From: Hyphodiscus hymeniophilus
Taxonomy: Eukaryota > Ascomycota > Leotiomycetes > Helotiales > Hyphodiscaceae
Length of the DNA stretch: 64,000 bases
Assembly (NCBI GenBank): GCA_016508695.1
Contig: VNKQ01000013.1
Coordinates: 930,001 to 994,000, forward strand
Reading direction: 5' to 3'
Under the pieces are notes generated by a model, which was not told where the DNA came from, ran no database searches, and saw only the letters and a program-made list of their open reading frames with translations. This document shows, piece after piece, positions 47,821 to 60,456 of the stretch. The position numbers and the translations under genes are program-made. Each line of letters starts with the position of its first letter. The stretch's first letter is position 1.

Positions 47821-49420
47821 GAAAGCGGGAAGATGGAGGTAGGCTGCTGGGTCTGGAACGATCGTGATTGCGGAGTTCGAAATGCTTTTAGTACTATATC
47901 AATGTTACGGTAATGTCCGATGATCCACTTCATCAATTTTGTGCCCCATTAGCCTTGCAGTCTTGCCTGAATTCTTTAGTTTAGTTCGTGGCTTCCTGGG
48001 CATCATTTTATTCCAGCTTTACTCAATTGGCCAATTGACTTCATGTTGAAACTTAAGATCACGGCTTTGGACACAAAATCTCTACCTCATCGACTGATCT
48101 AGTCTACGTCGGTTTTGTGCATAGGACTTATTGCGGTCACCAATCCCGCCTACTGAACTCTTTCATGAACCAGTCAATTGTCGGACATCAGAATTATGAC
48201 TTCAGCAGAAGAGCTGAGAAATCAGTCCGCTACTAGCGCCCTCAGCCCAGTCAACAAAACTCCACTCTCATTTCTCTCTACTCCTTGTTAGCTGACTTCT
48301 TGTGGTTTTGATAATGTAGTTGCCAAATAACTGCTGGCCTATCAACACTCACCGACCGTGCAGGATGCGAGATGAGTGCTCCCCTCACCTTGTATCCTCG
48401 CACTTGGTTGATCCAACTTTCACGACCAGTAAGCTTGTCTCTCGTAAGGAGCTTCGCTTGACACTCGTTCATCGCTCAATATCTTCCTCCACTCTCGGTG
48501 TATGACTTCGGCCACTTGCAGCCTGGAGACAAGGCTGAGCATGTAATCCGCTTGCCCAAATGTTCTCCGGAACTGATCTTTCTATTTGCAAATGCTTCAT
48601 TGCAAAACCTAGGCTTGAAATCTAGATTCTTTACCAAAATTAGTATGATGGTAACGCTGAGGAGTTCAATTGGGCTGCGCAGCACTGCAGCGTGGTTCAC
48701 ATGAGCAAACAGATTTTAGTTTGCTACGAGACATTGAGAAACAGCCGCCTAGCGACAGATTGATCCACCAAATCACAACTATGAGGCTTTGGAGAACAAT
48801 AAAAGAGTGATAAAATAAAATGCGGTTTACTCCCTCATAACGGGATTATGTCTCCATGACTTACTTCAGACGCATCTCGACAGGTCTCTCGTAGACAGAA
48901 CTCCAACATTTCCTGTCCCTCCTTCCTCCCTACCCCACCTACCTTATTCCCTTAACCCCGCCACACGTGACGTCCTGCAAACGCTGGCATTCCGACGAGG
49001 CAGACAGCTCGACCCGGCTGGCTCATTCAAAGGCGTTTTCTCGACACCTGAGGCCGCCAAAATCACGAAGAGAAAGCAAGCACAGCCCCAGCCCCCCGAT
49101 TAGCGCCATCCAGGCAGCTCGACCGCGAACATCAAACTCCTCCCGCCCCCATCAGAACGACCTCTGATATAACATCGCCCCCTTGATTACAACCGCTGCT
49201 GCGCATACAAAGTACACCAAATATTCATTGCGAAACCAAGTAGACCACTGCAACCTACACAGCGTCGGGCGTATCGCAAGATCAAATTGCTAACGCGTTG
49301 CGCGAACGCAGCTGAGAGACATCGTGATCATCTCGTGGTCGCAAGGCTGCCATCCGTCTAGGCGTAGCGATAACGACCCTGACGCAGCCCGTCTTCATCA
49401 AGACCTTCCCTTTGCTTGAT
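47821..49420. other. Intergenic region, no gene supported
   Basis: About 1.6 kb between the lactonase stop and the nucleoside-hydrolase-like gene. Only short frames without domain content; C-rich near 48910-49160, which is probably the leader and promoter of the next gene. Confidence 0.6.
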
Positions 49421-50821
49421 ATGGAAGTTGGCCACGACGCTGCCATCGATCCAAGGTCGACGAACTCATCTGGGCGCATCGCTGGGAGAAAGGAGAGCTT
49501 GCCTCACGTGGACAAACGCTCAGATATTGGAGCCTCACAGAATCGACGACAATTCTCACTATCGGCCCTGTTAGATAGGATGCGCTTGCGCTGGTCAACT
49601 TGGAGTCAACGGCCAGCCAGAACCATGATTCCTCCTGGCCTCTCCGAGATGGAGAGATCCCATTATGAAACCCTCATCAACTTCGTCGCCATAAATAACA
49701 AACGGAAAGTACCTCGGGTTGTTGTCATCACCGACCTGGCGAAGGACTATGATGATCTAGCAGCTATGATAGTACTGAAAGAGCTACATCGACTTGGAGT
49801 AGTCCAGCTCCTCGGGTTCATCGCGAATCTCATGCCAGCCGAAGAGCGTACCAGGTTCGGTCGTGGAGCACTGGATTCACTCGGTCTGGAGCGCATTCCC
49901 ATTGCAGCAGGAACTTCAGGCTTTCCGCGCTCCGCCCGCAAGAAGCATAACGTTCTCCAGTACGAGTTTGACTGTGAATTTATGGCGACTGACGCGAGGG
50001 TCAAGCAGGCATGTGGGGAGAGCGGCGAGGATCTGCTACGAGCCCTATGCAATGAAGCCGCCACCGATAGCGAGAAGAAACTGACCCTTGTTCTTATTTC
50101 ATCTCTGGAAGATATCTACACGTTTTCTCAAAAGGAACCAGATTTACTGAGGAAAGCTGTGTCCAATATCGTACTCCAAGGTGGGTACACAATCTCCAAG
50201 GACGGCAAACTTGAGCCAGACGAGGCTGCAAACAACAATCGCTATGATTTCGATGCAGCACGTTACTTCCACACCTTCATGGATCAGAACGAAATTCCAT
50301 CTACTGTCTACACAAAGGTTGCCGCCTTTGCCACGCCGCTTACCTCTGCGTTGTTTGCTGAAATGGCTGAGACCAACCATCCACTGGGCCGGCATCTAAG
50401 AAAAGTCCAGGTAGCACAAGATCTTTCGTTCTACAAGAAATCGTGTGAGCCTGAACCGGGAGACCGATTCGCACCGTTCATGGATAGGGAGTGGTTCTTG
50501 AAGAATAAGACCGACTGGTTCGAGGCACAGAAAAGAAAGGCCGACCAAGAACCCGCCCCTCCACCTGAAGGAGACGAGGTCATCCCGTACCTCACCAAGG
50601 TCATTGTGTATGATGCATTGGCCGCCGTGGGCGCTTCTGGTGCCGATGCTCTCGAGGCGCTAAAAGTCCTTACTCAAACCAACACCGCGCCTCGTCACCA
50701 AATCGTGGGTGTTGCTGGACCCCCTGAAGATCCTGGAGTGGATCCAGAGCAGATGGGTACTCTGCTATCAGCTCTCTTGAAAGGCTCTCTGTTGTCATGT
50801 CCTCCGCAAGGCCCTTCTTGA
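49421..50821 (+). CDS. Nucleoside-hydrolase-fold protein (inosine-uridine hydrolase-like)
   Basis: Single exon, 466 residues. The segment ITDLAKDYDDLAAMIVLKEL (from about 103) matches the calcium-binding Asp cluster of inosine-uridine preferring nucleoside hydrolases (Asp105, Asp111, Asp112), and is followed by LLGFIANLMPAEERTRFGRG, the usual strand and loop. Later VLQGGY and a FDAARYFHTF stretch (family F-D-x-x-A) agree with the fold. The spacing after the Asp cluster is unusual, and the N-terminal 100 residues and a Pro-rich insertion near 390 are extra. Members without activity exist, so enzymatic function is uncertain. The start uses ATG 49421; the in-frame upstream codon at 49412 is TTG. 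Neighbouring genes give no pathway hint. Confidence 0.78.
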   Translation: MEVGHDAAIDPRSTNSSGRIAGRKESLPHVDKRSDIGASQNRRQFSLSALLDRMRLRWSTWSQRPARTMIPPGLSEMERSHYETLINFVAINNKRKVPRVVVITDLAKDYDDLAAMIVLKELHRLGVVQLLGFIANLMPAEERTRFGRGALDSLGLERIPIAAGTSGFPRSARKKHNVLQYEFDCEFMATDARVKQACGESGEDLLRALCNEAATDSEKKLTLVLISSLEDIYTFSQKEPDLLRKAVSNIVLQGGYTISKDGKLEPDEAANNNRYDFDAARYFHTFMDQNEIPSTVYTKVAAFATPLTSALFAEMAETNHPLGRHLRKVQVAQDLSFYKKSCEPEPGDRFAPFMDREWFLKNKTDWFEAQKRKADQEPAPPPEGDEVIPYLTKVIVYDALAAVGASGADALEALKVLTQTNTAPRHQIVGVAGPPEDPGVDPEQMGTLLSALLKGSLLSCPPQGPS

Positions 50822-51788
50822 CCAAGTGATTTTCTAGACAATTCACCTTCAACAAAGTTCACGACGTATGACGATATTCCCAAACGAAATGGTCGGATTG
50901 GAGATTCCAGTAATACGACGGGCATTCTGATGGCGAGGAAACAAAGTTATCCCGCGTAATTCCAAACTCGTTCGGGGTCTTCAAAGTAAGAACCCTAGAG
51001 GCTCTGCACATCAGGAGCCCTGTGGGAAGAAGTATCATAGCTGCGATCATATCGAAAGCAGCAGATATATTGGAGGACTTCGAGTCTCATTCAATGGCTC
51101 AAGCTCTGATTGTTGGATGCTGGCATTGCACCCATCTTAGACCAATCCGAGTAACTTAGATAGCGATCAAGATCTCTCAAAATGCAATTGGTGGACTCCC
51201 AAAAGATTCTCTTGTCAACTGGGCTCTATTCTGCCTTCCGTGCACAGCGATCATGAACTAGTTTTCTTGACTGATGGTTTCTGCTTTTCTGCGCTTCTTC
51301 TATTCTACACTTTGAATCCCTACCATGACTGCAATATCAGTGGATTATTCGTTCCTTCCTTGAATCGCACGTTAAATATAAGTTCCTGCTATGAAACATT
51401 CGGATGGACAACCTTCACTAGCCGAGTCATCTACCTGTGCAACCGCCTAAACTTGATACCACCCAACATGCACAAATGCGCTATATATTATAATCCTGGC
51501 CGTTCTCAATGCAAAGCATTGCTGGTGTCTATTAGGCTTTAGCGCGGGTAATCCTTCCGTCTGGTGAAAGTTTAACCCATTGGTTAAATGACCAGCCTTG
51601 ATGAATGCGAGAGAAGTCTTTCCTCGAATCTTTCCCTCCATTTCAATCTTCTCCTTTTCATTATGTGACTCTCTCGCTTAGATGTCATACTCTTACTCCA
51701 TACACGTATTTTCGATATAAAACCAACGGATGACCCGATACCACCATGTTTGGATATCTCAAACCGGTGAGAAGATGGGTAATGGGTG
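50822..51788. other. Intergenic region before a HET relic
   Basis: About 1 kb with no supported gene. It may contain decayed 5' parts of the HET-domain gene that follows, but no further homologous segment could be read. Confidence 0.5.
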
Positions 51789-52328
51789 GCTCTAGGCCTT
51801 TGTCGGGAGTGGTGGAACCTCTAACAAGCACAGGAGACAAGGTAATGGATATGATTTGTGAAATCCCATTGGCACTGTTTCTCCCTCTATTTCGAGATGC
51901 GTTATATATTGTCAGGGCATGAGGCTGTCAAGGCTTGTGGATATATTCGCGATGCACTATGCAAGACTCGATTCATGTCTGGTCATGTGAGTCAGCGATT
52001 ATGGATAGGATTTACGGAGATGCTATGCTTTGCATCACAGCTGAAGACTACGTGGAGTGGGAGACGGGCATTTTGCAGAGGGGCAAATAACTTGGAGAGT
52101 TTCATTAAGAGCAGGCTCGTATTCTGTACGTCCAATTCTTCAGCACCCGATTACAGAGGATCCATGTCAACCAACCCCAAATGGTTCCAATCCAGAAGCC
52201 TCCCAAGGCTCTTGCATGAACGGGGATGGATTTTACAAGAGGATTTCCTATCACCTCGACCACTGAAGCGGATTTCAAAACAGCTCGAATGGATTTGCCG
52301 CACCACGGAACGATGGACAATTCACTGA
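51789..52328 (+). pseudogene. HET-domain (heterokaryon incompatibility) pseudogene
   Basis: Remnant of a HET-domain protein, the module that triggers cell death when incompatible hyphae fuse. Pieces are in order but in three frames. From 51789: RPLSGVVEPLTST, then FRDALYIVRA, a TGA stop at 51920-51922, GCQGLWIYSRCTMQDS and MDRIYGDAMLCITAED in one frame. AGSYSVRPILQHP follows in a second frame near 52110-52150. LHERGWILQEDFLSPRPL and KQLEWICRTTE are in a third, from about 52212. These match the HET pattern of FRDA…, WIDSLCIIQDS, IYG and RGWxLQExxLSPR. At least one stop and two frameshifts break it, and no start or full 5' part is seen. The damage is typical of HET genes, which turn over rapidly. 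Confidence 0.78.
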
Positions 52329-53181
52329 TAAGAATTTAGGTGGGGGGTATAATCTCATGACATGTCAGCAGATTTGTGCCCTTGGATATTTATTGAGTTC
52401 GGCAATAACGAAGAAGGCATTGACATCTGCTGTCGACTCTCTCTGGACTTAATTTATCTCTAAAGCGTCTATGCGTGGGATCACTTAAGAAGAAGAATCT
52501 CTACACCTGATGTTCATTACTCCTTATGGGCGTTTCCCTCAATTACTTGACTGGAATTGCTACTAAGCTTTTCTCACTTCATGGAAATCGGGATATTCTC
52601 TGTCGGGAGTTGTCGAGAGTTTATCACATTCATATCGTTAAATTATATTGAGATCTAATAATATTCTCACAAGAGATTCTGACCGTGGACTTGGGCGCAC
52701 AAGGTTTATAGAGTCCCTGTGCAAACTAAACCCAGTCGAGCTCACAATGTGTGTGAGCTGCATAGATCGACGCCCGGTTTGCAGAAGAAGCTTAGCACTG
52801 TCGCATTGCCAGCATGCAAATTGCGCAGCACGGACACAGCCCCAAACCTCAGCAAATTGTACCCCGATGGAGCTGGAGTGAACGAATGCTGTTCACCATG
52901 AAGCACTGAAAGCGCCGGCGACTGACACATATCCGCGAACAAAGAGTCCCCGAAGTCCCAAGTAGTCCTAATTAGCTGTCGTTGCTCAGCCTCTTGAGGT
53001 GGGCTTCCAGCGGCAAGAGGAGCAGGAGGAGGCTCTGCAGCCACAGTGCTTCAGCCCTCTGTCAGAGCAGCCGCTGGGTCTATCTGATACTTCGAAGTCC
53101 TAGCCTGACTTTCGATCCAGCTTTTTCCTAGCAAGGACAACTCTTAGCACCGCTGGTACCCACTCCGCGAAAATCAACGTT
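52329..53181. other. Intergenic region, no gene supported
   Basis: About 0.85 kb between the HET relic and the CorA-like gene. The stretch 52350-52680 is AT-richer. No domain-like frame. Confidence 0.6.
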
Positions 53182-55025
53182 ATGGATTTACCTCCGCGTG
53201 GCCCTAGCCAACAGTCCTCCAGCATCGTCGAGAAATCATGCTCCCAGACTGAAGTCCCGGTCAACGTTGACAGGCCATTGTCGAGGAAAGCAACACACAA
53301 CCCAAACTCTCTTCCCCACCGTGACGACAGCTCTGGAAAGGAATGGGATATCGGAGACTTGTACGACAGAGAAATTGACCGCTCCGTTTGGTCGATTGAT
53401 ACGTAAGGATCATTCTCCTGCCCTGCTTGATACCCACTTACCCTTCCTCAGTTCGAATAGGCCATATCTGAGATATTTGAAGAGAATCTCTGAGGGATGG
53501 CCCCACATCACCTGGCTTGCCGACTTCATGGAAGTTGGGACGTCGCCTTTGAAATGGAGAAATCTTGACTCGAAGGAGATTGAAGATCGGGCAAAACGTA
53601 CAAGGATAGCAGTCCTTGACTTTTCTCCAACCTCGAAACCTGCGAGGACGGACTGGCATGATATCCAGAGCAGCGCTAGACTCACGCAGCTCCTAGCCGA
53701 GCCTGCTCACTCTCAAGACCCTGACTTCGCTCGTATCTTTGTTGTCGAGGACCTTTCGAGGGATGTTATTGAAGCATTAGGGGCGCAATATGACATCGAC
53801 CCTCTCTTCTTCCGTGCACAAATCAGCGATTATCTCTGGTATACTATCCGAGATCCCTGGGTGGAACTGAACGACCTCGAGCAGACCGCCGCCGAACGCA
53901 ACTTCTTTAATATACGATACATGAGACCACGATATTTTTCGACCGAGGATTCGCTCAAAAAGGCGAGGGACAACCTCGGCAGCTTCAATGTGTTGCGACG
54001 TCTCGAACAAGATCTTAGCTGGAAGGTCCGAGAACACAGGAAGCCTCAGGGTCCAACAGTGGGTGTGGTGCGGAGCAAAGCGTCGATATGGATTCGCAAG
54101 AACAAGCCAAATGAAAAGGGCATTGTTGGTAAGTTGAAGTGTGGAATTCTGTGAGCTTTGGCTGATCCGGTCAGGAATTCTGCTAGTAGATCCTACCCTC
54201 GCCGAGGGATATCCTCTGTGGGGAGGACCCCGAAACCTTCAGCCGTGCCCGAGCATGCACGCTAAGCCTCCCCTACATGCCCCTCCACGTACAACACTCT
54301 TCGAGGATGTTATCTACTACATTATGAAGATGTCCAAAGATGACCTGTCGTCCCTCGAGAAGCAAGACAGCGCCTTGAGCATCCCCATCCTCAGTATCAT
54401 CGCCGCCGAGTGGCTGACAGTCCTGAACTACATCACCACTGTCCTCACCAAAATCGAATGGGAGCTGGAGAGTCCCGATTATCGTAGAGATGATCCGTCT
54501 GGCATCGACAGCCTTGACAGCGCGGTCGAGCGCCTTCACCCTCTCCGTCGTCTCATTCCCGTATACCGAAAGTTCCTCAAAGAGGTCCTCACTACCATCT
54601 TAGCTCCCTCCAACCTGAAGTCTCCTCCCGAGAAGCCATGCCATCTCAGAAAGCTACGCGCGGAATTCGAAGCCATCCTCGAGCGTATCGACCGTCTCCA
54701 GATCCGGACCCAGAATATCATCAGCCTCGCCACGGCCATCATCTCGATCGACGAGAACAAGCGCGCGATGAAGATGAACAAGAACTTGGTACGGGTGACG
54801 TATCTTGCCGTGGTTTTCGTTCCCGTTCAGTTCGTTTCCAGCTTCTTCAGCATGACCCCGGATCTCTCTTCGTTGAATCAGACGTTCTGGATTTACTTTT
54901 GCGTTGCCGTGCCTCTGACCGCACTGTGCTTGACCATTGCGGATCCTCCTCGAGCGGTGAGAACATTCAAGAGATTAAGTAATAAGGGCCGGGGAGCTCT
55001 AGGCTTCAAAGGCAAAGCAACGTGA
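53182..55025 (+). CDS. CorA-like transporter without the GMN signature
   Basis: Membrane protein of 582 residues in the CorA (magnesium/zinc) superfamily. Exons 53182-53402, 53452-54128, 54175-55025; phases close. A long cytoplasmic part with a mixed fold (RYLKRIS…, then WYTIRDPWVELND, then YYIMKMSKDDLSSL) leads to the long helices (LRAEFEAILERIDRLQI, then SIDENKRAMKMNKNLVRVTYLAV) and two C-terminal helices at about 505-527 and 541-560. Where bacterial CorA has GMN between the helices, this protein reads FFSMTPDLS, so the ion filter differs. The fold is close to the fungal CorA-like group that often replaces GMN. Transport is not shown. Convergent with the acid phosphatase, 571 bp away. Confidence 0.85.
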
Positions 55026-55596
55026 TCACGTCTTTCGTTCGTCGAACTTTGTCGTCAGAATTGTAGCATTCCCAGCGAATTACTTCATAGCGCGGAGTTT
55101 GGGTACACATAAGATTGAATATTACATGTCTATTAATGAGATACCTCAAATCAACTCAGTTCGCCATCAGTCGTTCAAGTGACCACCAAAGTTTAAAAGG
55201 TTACACTATATGAACATGGAGAGTATTCTGCTACTTCGAACCAGGAATAGTATGACAACAGTGGCAGAATGGCTTGTAGCGTCTTCGACAGTAGAAGAAT
55301 GCAAGGCAGGATATAACGGGAGAGTGAATGGTAACCTTATGAGGAGCGGATTGGGAAGAAATGTCGATCGTGAGAGCCGAAAAGCACAGGTGCTTGGAAA
55401 TTACCCACGGAGAAGTGATTCAATGCTTTTAGAATGTACTGGTCTTCTATGCATGGTCTGCTTTCCCTTCCCGAGTACTCTGCTAGCTATGGTCCACCCA
55501 TACATCTCACTTGTCCATAGCTGTAGTATAGGATCCATGATCGAAGCGTTGAGAGGTTTTGATTGAGAACCTCGTGGGTGAGAGGACAAGAGCTCT
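55026..55596. other. Intergenic region between convergent genes
   Basis: 571 bp between the stops of the CorA-like and phosphatase genes; holds both 3' UTRs. No feature recognised. Confidence 0.65.
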
Positions 55597-57447
55597 TCAT
55601 TCCAGGCGGAATGTAGTGTTAGACCAAGTGGCTCTGGAGTTGCAGCGGTGTGCAAAAGTGTGGTTCTTGTACAGAGTTGCGCTATCCAAGACTGCATTGC
55701 TGGAGGAGTTGACAAACTCATGGGTCATGTGCGTCCGATTGTGGAAAGTGAGTCTGCTCCAGCCGTAAGTAGCATTCAATATCGACAGTCCGAAGACTTG
55801 ATATGGAGAATCCGCAATGTTGAACGGACTAAGGCCTCCATAATGGCCACCAACACCATTGATTATGTACCATGGTGCCGAAGGGTCATCCAAGTTATTG
55901 TAGTCGATGCTTGCGTTGAGTCCAATGGGGTATTGACGCTCGTAGACATGGTAATGGCCCGAAAGATAGAGATCAATCTGATACTCGTTAAAGAGTGGCT
56001 CGAACACAGCTTGGCAGGCTGTGCAAGGGCCAGTTCCGGAAGAATACCATTGGCGATGGCCTGTGATAACGATCCAAGGCGTTTTGCAACGATCGACTGC
56101 TGCAAGATCGGCAGCGAGGAAATCGACTTGCTGGAGAAGATAGGATCCAAACTGGATTGGGTCGTAATTGGCATCTGCATAATCTGGGTAGTCTGTCTCC
56201 ATGTCTAGAGAAACATAATGCACCATCCCTAATGTAAGTCAGTCACTTGCCTGGACGGTGTCGTTGAAGCAGATCTGACCGTTATCGTAGGAATACCACA
56301 TGTTTCCAACTCCGAAATTGTGGGGTGCCTGGTTGGCGACATCACTTGGCATTCTGAAGTGATTGATGTAGCCGGTAAAGTTACTTTGGCCTAACGGGCA
56401 ACCTAGATCGTGAAGTAAGCAAAACTGACCTGATGAGCCTCAAGAGGTGAACGGTTGAACATCGATCCACTCGCCGCTCTGATGATCGAATACAGCACTC
56501 GAATTTTCCGAGGCTGGTGGTAGGGAAGCAAGATGAAAAACTAGGAGTACGAACTGTAGTTGCCATCAACACAATTGGCCTCATGGTTGCCCGGGGCAGT
56601 CATAAATGGCACAGCCTTGGTGACGTTGGTGAGTTGGTCGTAGAAATCATCAAGAATTGATTCATATGCCTTCGCTCCTCCCTCAAGGCTCGTCGTAGCA
56701 TTTAAATAGCCCCCATTAACCTCAGTGAGCCAAGTATCGGCATATGCGAAGTCTCCCGCTGAATTCATGATTAGTGATCGGCATCGAAAGAGGGATTCCT
56801 TCTGGCAAAATGGAAAATAAGTGAGGCTTACGTTGAATCAAGAACTCAAAAGTATCGATTTCGTGTGTGAGTGACTGAATTGTGTTTTGTTCTCCTGGCA
56901 TCAGGATGTCGGCGGCGGCGATACCAGTACCTGCCGTGTCGCTGAACGAACATATAAGTAATTTTCATGGTGAAAGACAAGTTAGCACTTACCTAAGACC
57001 TTCAGGTCCCATTGTTCCCATATCCACGACCAAAGCAACCGCATAAGGCGACATATCCCCGATAACTCGTGGTGTCTTGAAAGTGAAAGGTCCAACGAGA
57101 TCACAATTACTGATGAGACCCTCTGGCAAATACCAGTACTTGGTATCGGCCCTCAAGCCTTCGATTCGGACATGATTGTTGTATGTGAGAGAGCTTGGAT
57201 AAGTGATGGAAACGTTTGAAGACGCCTTTCGTGTCAGGGAGTTCTTTGACTCGCCAAAGTGAACAGTCGGAGCGTCCAACTCAACGTATGTGTTCCAACT
57301 AACTGTCATGGCATGGGGACCAGCATATGCCGATCGTACCTGAGAGTTCAGGGAAACATTGTATTGCAGAGGCAGCAGAGCCTCCGTACAAACAAGTTTT
57401 GGCAGGAAGAGGGTCAGAAGGGCCGCAGCGAGCTGGAGGAAATGCAT
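55597..57447 (-). CDS. Secreted purple acid phosphatase
   Basis: Secreted binuclear metallophosphatase of 507 residues that releases phosphate from esters at acid pH. Exons from the start: 57447-56993, 56941-56832, 56758-56555, 56402-56280, 56228-55597; phases close. A hydrophobic leader (residues 1-20, ending LVC) is a signal peptide. An N-terminal fibronectin-like domain (about 25-115) is followed by the metal motifs DMGTMG, GDFAYAD, GNHE, GHRQW and GHYHVYERQ, so all five PAP motifs are present. Many N-glycosylation sequons occur. Intron 3 (56403-56554) is longer (152 nt) than the rest, its donor is GTTCGT, and it contains an alternative acceptor that would add about 25 residues and a stop. 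The chosen join gives NYSCPLGQSNFTGYINHF. Same strand as the esterase downstream; co-secretion possible. Confidence 0.87.
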
Positions 57448-58574
57448 TTCGATTCGTGAACGGATGAATAACTACTTCAATGTGGAAAGTACTCGAGGAA
57501 GGTATTAAGATTCAAAGGACGAACTTAAAGATCAGCTAGTTGGCGAACTCCATTCCATAATTTCGGGAGAGCAGGAACTCGTATCTTGGCCGTTCACTCC
57601 TAGGCACCCAGTTACGGTACAGTACAATACTCGGTAGGTGAGTTGTTGCCGGGTTGGATGCACCAGATGCGCAGCGGGTGCCTTGGAAGTTAGGCTTACG
57701 GACCGGACCTTATGGTACCGTCCTTTATGCCGGGTCCACTAGATCTACGCCGCCCATGTCTAAAAGTCAGCACGACTGTACCACCGTAGTCTGTAGGGCC
57801 CTGGCTCGGTTGATCCAATGATCCATCCCTACAGATCCTCTTTGGGGGCTTAACACGAGGGGATAGTACAGGTCGCAATTGGAACCATCCCAGGTGCTGC
57901 GAAAGCTGGGTTCCAGATCCTATCCCCTCAAATATTAATTTGCCCCTTTTCAAGGCAGATTCGTGATCCCCTGCCGTACCTACAGGACACAAGTTTCTGG
58001 AGTATTGCTTTATTTGACTGTTTTCGAGCCTCTGATGCCTTCTCTCTCATTGTCCAATTCCCCTAAACTTTATATACCCAAGGTTTTCTTGCGCGTACTA
58101 CAAACAGTATACAGTTCAGACTGCCGCAATCTTCCCACTGCCGCGCTTTCTGTCAGCCCCAATAAAGCAAAAACGTTGTAGTTACAACGGTTTATCATTA
58201 TTCTGCGAAGACAGCAGTACTTATGATTGTCCCGTTAAATCTATTGCTGGGAGAAGATGAGGATAGTTGGAAGTGAGGGACACAAAGGAGGCGTGTCGGA
58301 GGCAAGCATTACATCAACCTTTGCGTTCAAGCAGAAGTCAGCGGCTCAAATTCATACTTCAGTGAATCCACTTGCAGTATCTAAAATTATTGATTAATCT
58401 AAAGCCCAGATAATGTGGATATCATTGCCGAATATTTGCAGTCTGATGATCATGTGCCAAGCTCCCTGATAACCTTCTCACTCGACAAGAATCCACACCT
58501 CTCCTGAAGCTTTTCATCGTGGAGACTCCCGCTCTTCTCTCCCAAGGTATGTAACCCAGGCTCAGGGCCACCCA
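57448..58574. other. Intergenic region, no gene supported
   Basis: About 1.1 kb between two minus-strand genes; should contain the phosphatase promoter. No domain-like frame seen. Confidence 0.6.
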
Positions 58575-60456
58575 TTACGAACACTCCCGCGCATCCCCTA
58601 GATTATGCCCATTCTTTCCATTCCACGCTGGAAGCCACCCTTTCAATGTCGTTCCCCGGGTGCTTGATGGATGACCTGAAGTCGCAAATCTCGACCACGA
58701 TCCCGTGATTTGTTTGGCAAGTAGGGCATTAGATACGGAGTTGTTGAACTTGGAAACTTCATCGAAAACATAGGGAAGGTCCGCCAGATGAGAGATGCCG
58801 AGTTGAGGAAGGCCCTGCCCAGATAGGTTCTGTGCGAGCGAAGTCTGATTGAGCTCATAGAAGAAGACAGGATTTGAGCGAGAGTTTGGTTCTCTCCACA
58901 TCTTCCTTGAAGCGCTCAGGTACCCTATTGCTGTTTGGAGCAGATTCTTTTGAGGTTTGGATGAATGATAGATTGTTGGAGGGTCTAGTTCATGACCTTG
59001 GTCGCTGACGTGGAGTCCTAAGAATAAAGAGGGACAGGTAAACTCAATATCCCTGTAGATCCGAGAAGCACGCACAAACTGCGCCGATGCATTTTCCGCT
59101 GGGATTGCCGGAAAATCGATTAAGGGGTAGAGTTCTAGGATCCGTGTGGTTGTAGACTTCTTCAAGTTGGGGAAGAGCCCTGTAAAAACGGCAGCCACAT
59201 CTTCCTCGGTGTTGACAGTCGGAGAGACAAACAAAGTGCCATCATCTCTATTGAAACCAAGCATCATAGGCACTTTAGAAAACTGGCCAGATTGTACAAG
59301 GAGCGAAGGTTCTAGAGGTATGAAGTCTCCATCAACAGTCGGAGTATAGAACTCGCCAATAGCATTGACATTATCGACTGCTTGCACGGCTAAGGACGTA
59401 TTTAGGAGGGACTCCAAAGACAGACTTCTAAGACAGTCGAGAGACAGTTCGGAGTCTGGCATTCCGTAGTCGCAGCCAGCCTGACGGGTGACTAAATCGA
59501 AGTGCTTGGTAGAGTATTTGGGTGCAAATCCCGGTCCAATGAGACCACTTTCTACGATCGCTTGTTGGAAGGGTGGCTTTTGTTTGCCGCCGTATGCGAG
59601 TATCTGCGCTGCTACGCTCGTGCCTAATGCTTTCAGTCAAGGGTTCATCAACAATTGTAAGGAGTACTAACCTCCAGCCGACTCGCCAAAGATCGTGACT
59701 CGATTTGGGTCACCGCCGAATATGTGGATATTCTCCTGAATCCAGTCCAGAGCCAATCTTTGGTCTTTCAACGCAAGATTCAGGGATTTTCTCTCTTGTA
59801 AGAGATCGCTTGTAGGGAACCCAAATACTTGGAAGAATTTGTGTTAGCTCCTAACTCTGAAAGGGTCCGAATTGCTCACTTCCAAGGCGATAGTTCATGG
59901 CAACGTAGATGACTGGCGTTCCACTCGAGACCGAATCTTTAACAAGTTGGTCTGGCTGGTAAAACATATCATATATCTGGCCGATAGCATATCCACCTGA
60001 TAAATTAAGTCAGCTAGACTGACAGCCTCAAAGCGAGTTCTTACCTCCGTAAATGAAGACAAGCACTGGCAACTTTTCCGACTTAGAGGGCGTAGATGGC
60101 CGTGTGATTCTGAGATTCAGACAGTCCTCAGAGATGTCGGTAACATTCGAAACAATATTAGAGATAGGAGGAAATGGTATCATTGGCTGTGGACATCGTG
60201 CACCAGCCGCGGTTGCATTGATAATTGAATTCTGGGCAGGAATGAATGGCTTTGGTGGGGCAAATCGCCCAGCTCCACTGGTATCTTGACCGTAAGAGAT
60301 CCCGAGAAAGGTATCAACTCCATGGTCAGAGACTCCATGGTAGGTGACATTTGTGCGGCGATCCGTTACCAGAGATGGACTAGGGTTTCGTTCAACGCCG
60401 AATGCAAAGAACAATCCAAGCAGGCTCAGTGAAACAATGACCGCAAAAGAATACAT
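58575..60456 (-). CDS. Secreted carboxylesterase type B
   Basis: Secreted esterase/lipase of 577 residues in the type B carboxylesterase family (alpha/beta hydrolase, PF00135). Exons from the start: 60456-60045, 59996-59880, 59827-59672, 59623-58575; phases close. A hydrophobic leader at 1-20 is the signal peptide. The oxyanion motif VFIYGGGY is formed across intron 1. The nucleophile elbow is GESAGG at 224-229 with Ser226, the acid is likely in GFNRDDGTLFV (Asp in place of the common Glu), and the His in GISHLADLPYVF. N-glycosylation sequons are frequent. The TTG at 60489 is not the start; ATG 60456 gives the clean leader. The end ARECS is unremarkable. It may cleave plant or lipid esters outside the cell. 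Same strand as the phosphatase, no obvious operon-like link. Confidence 0.9.
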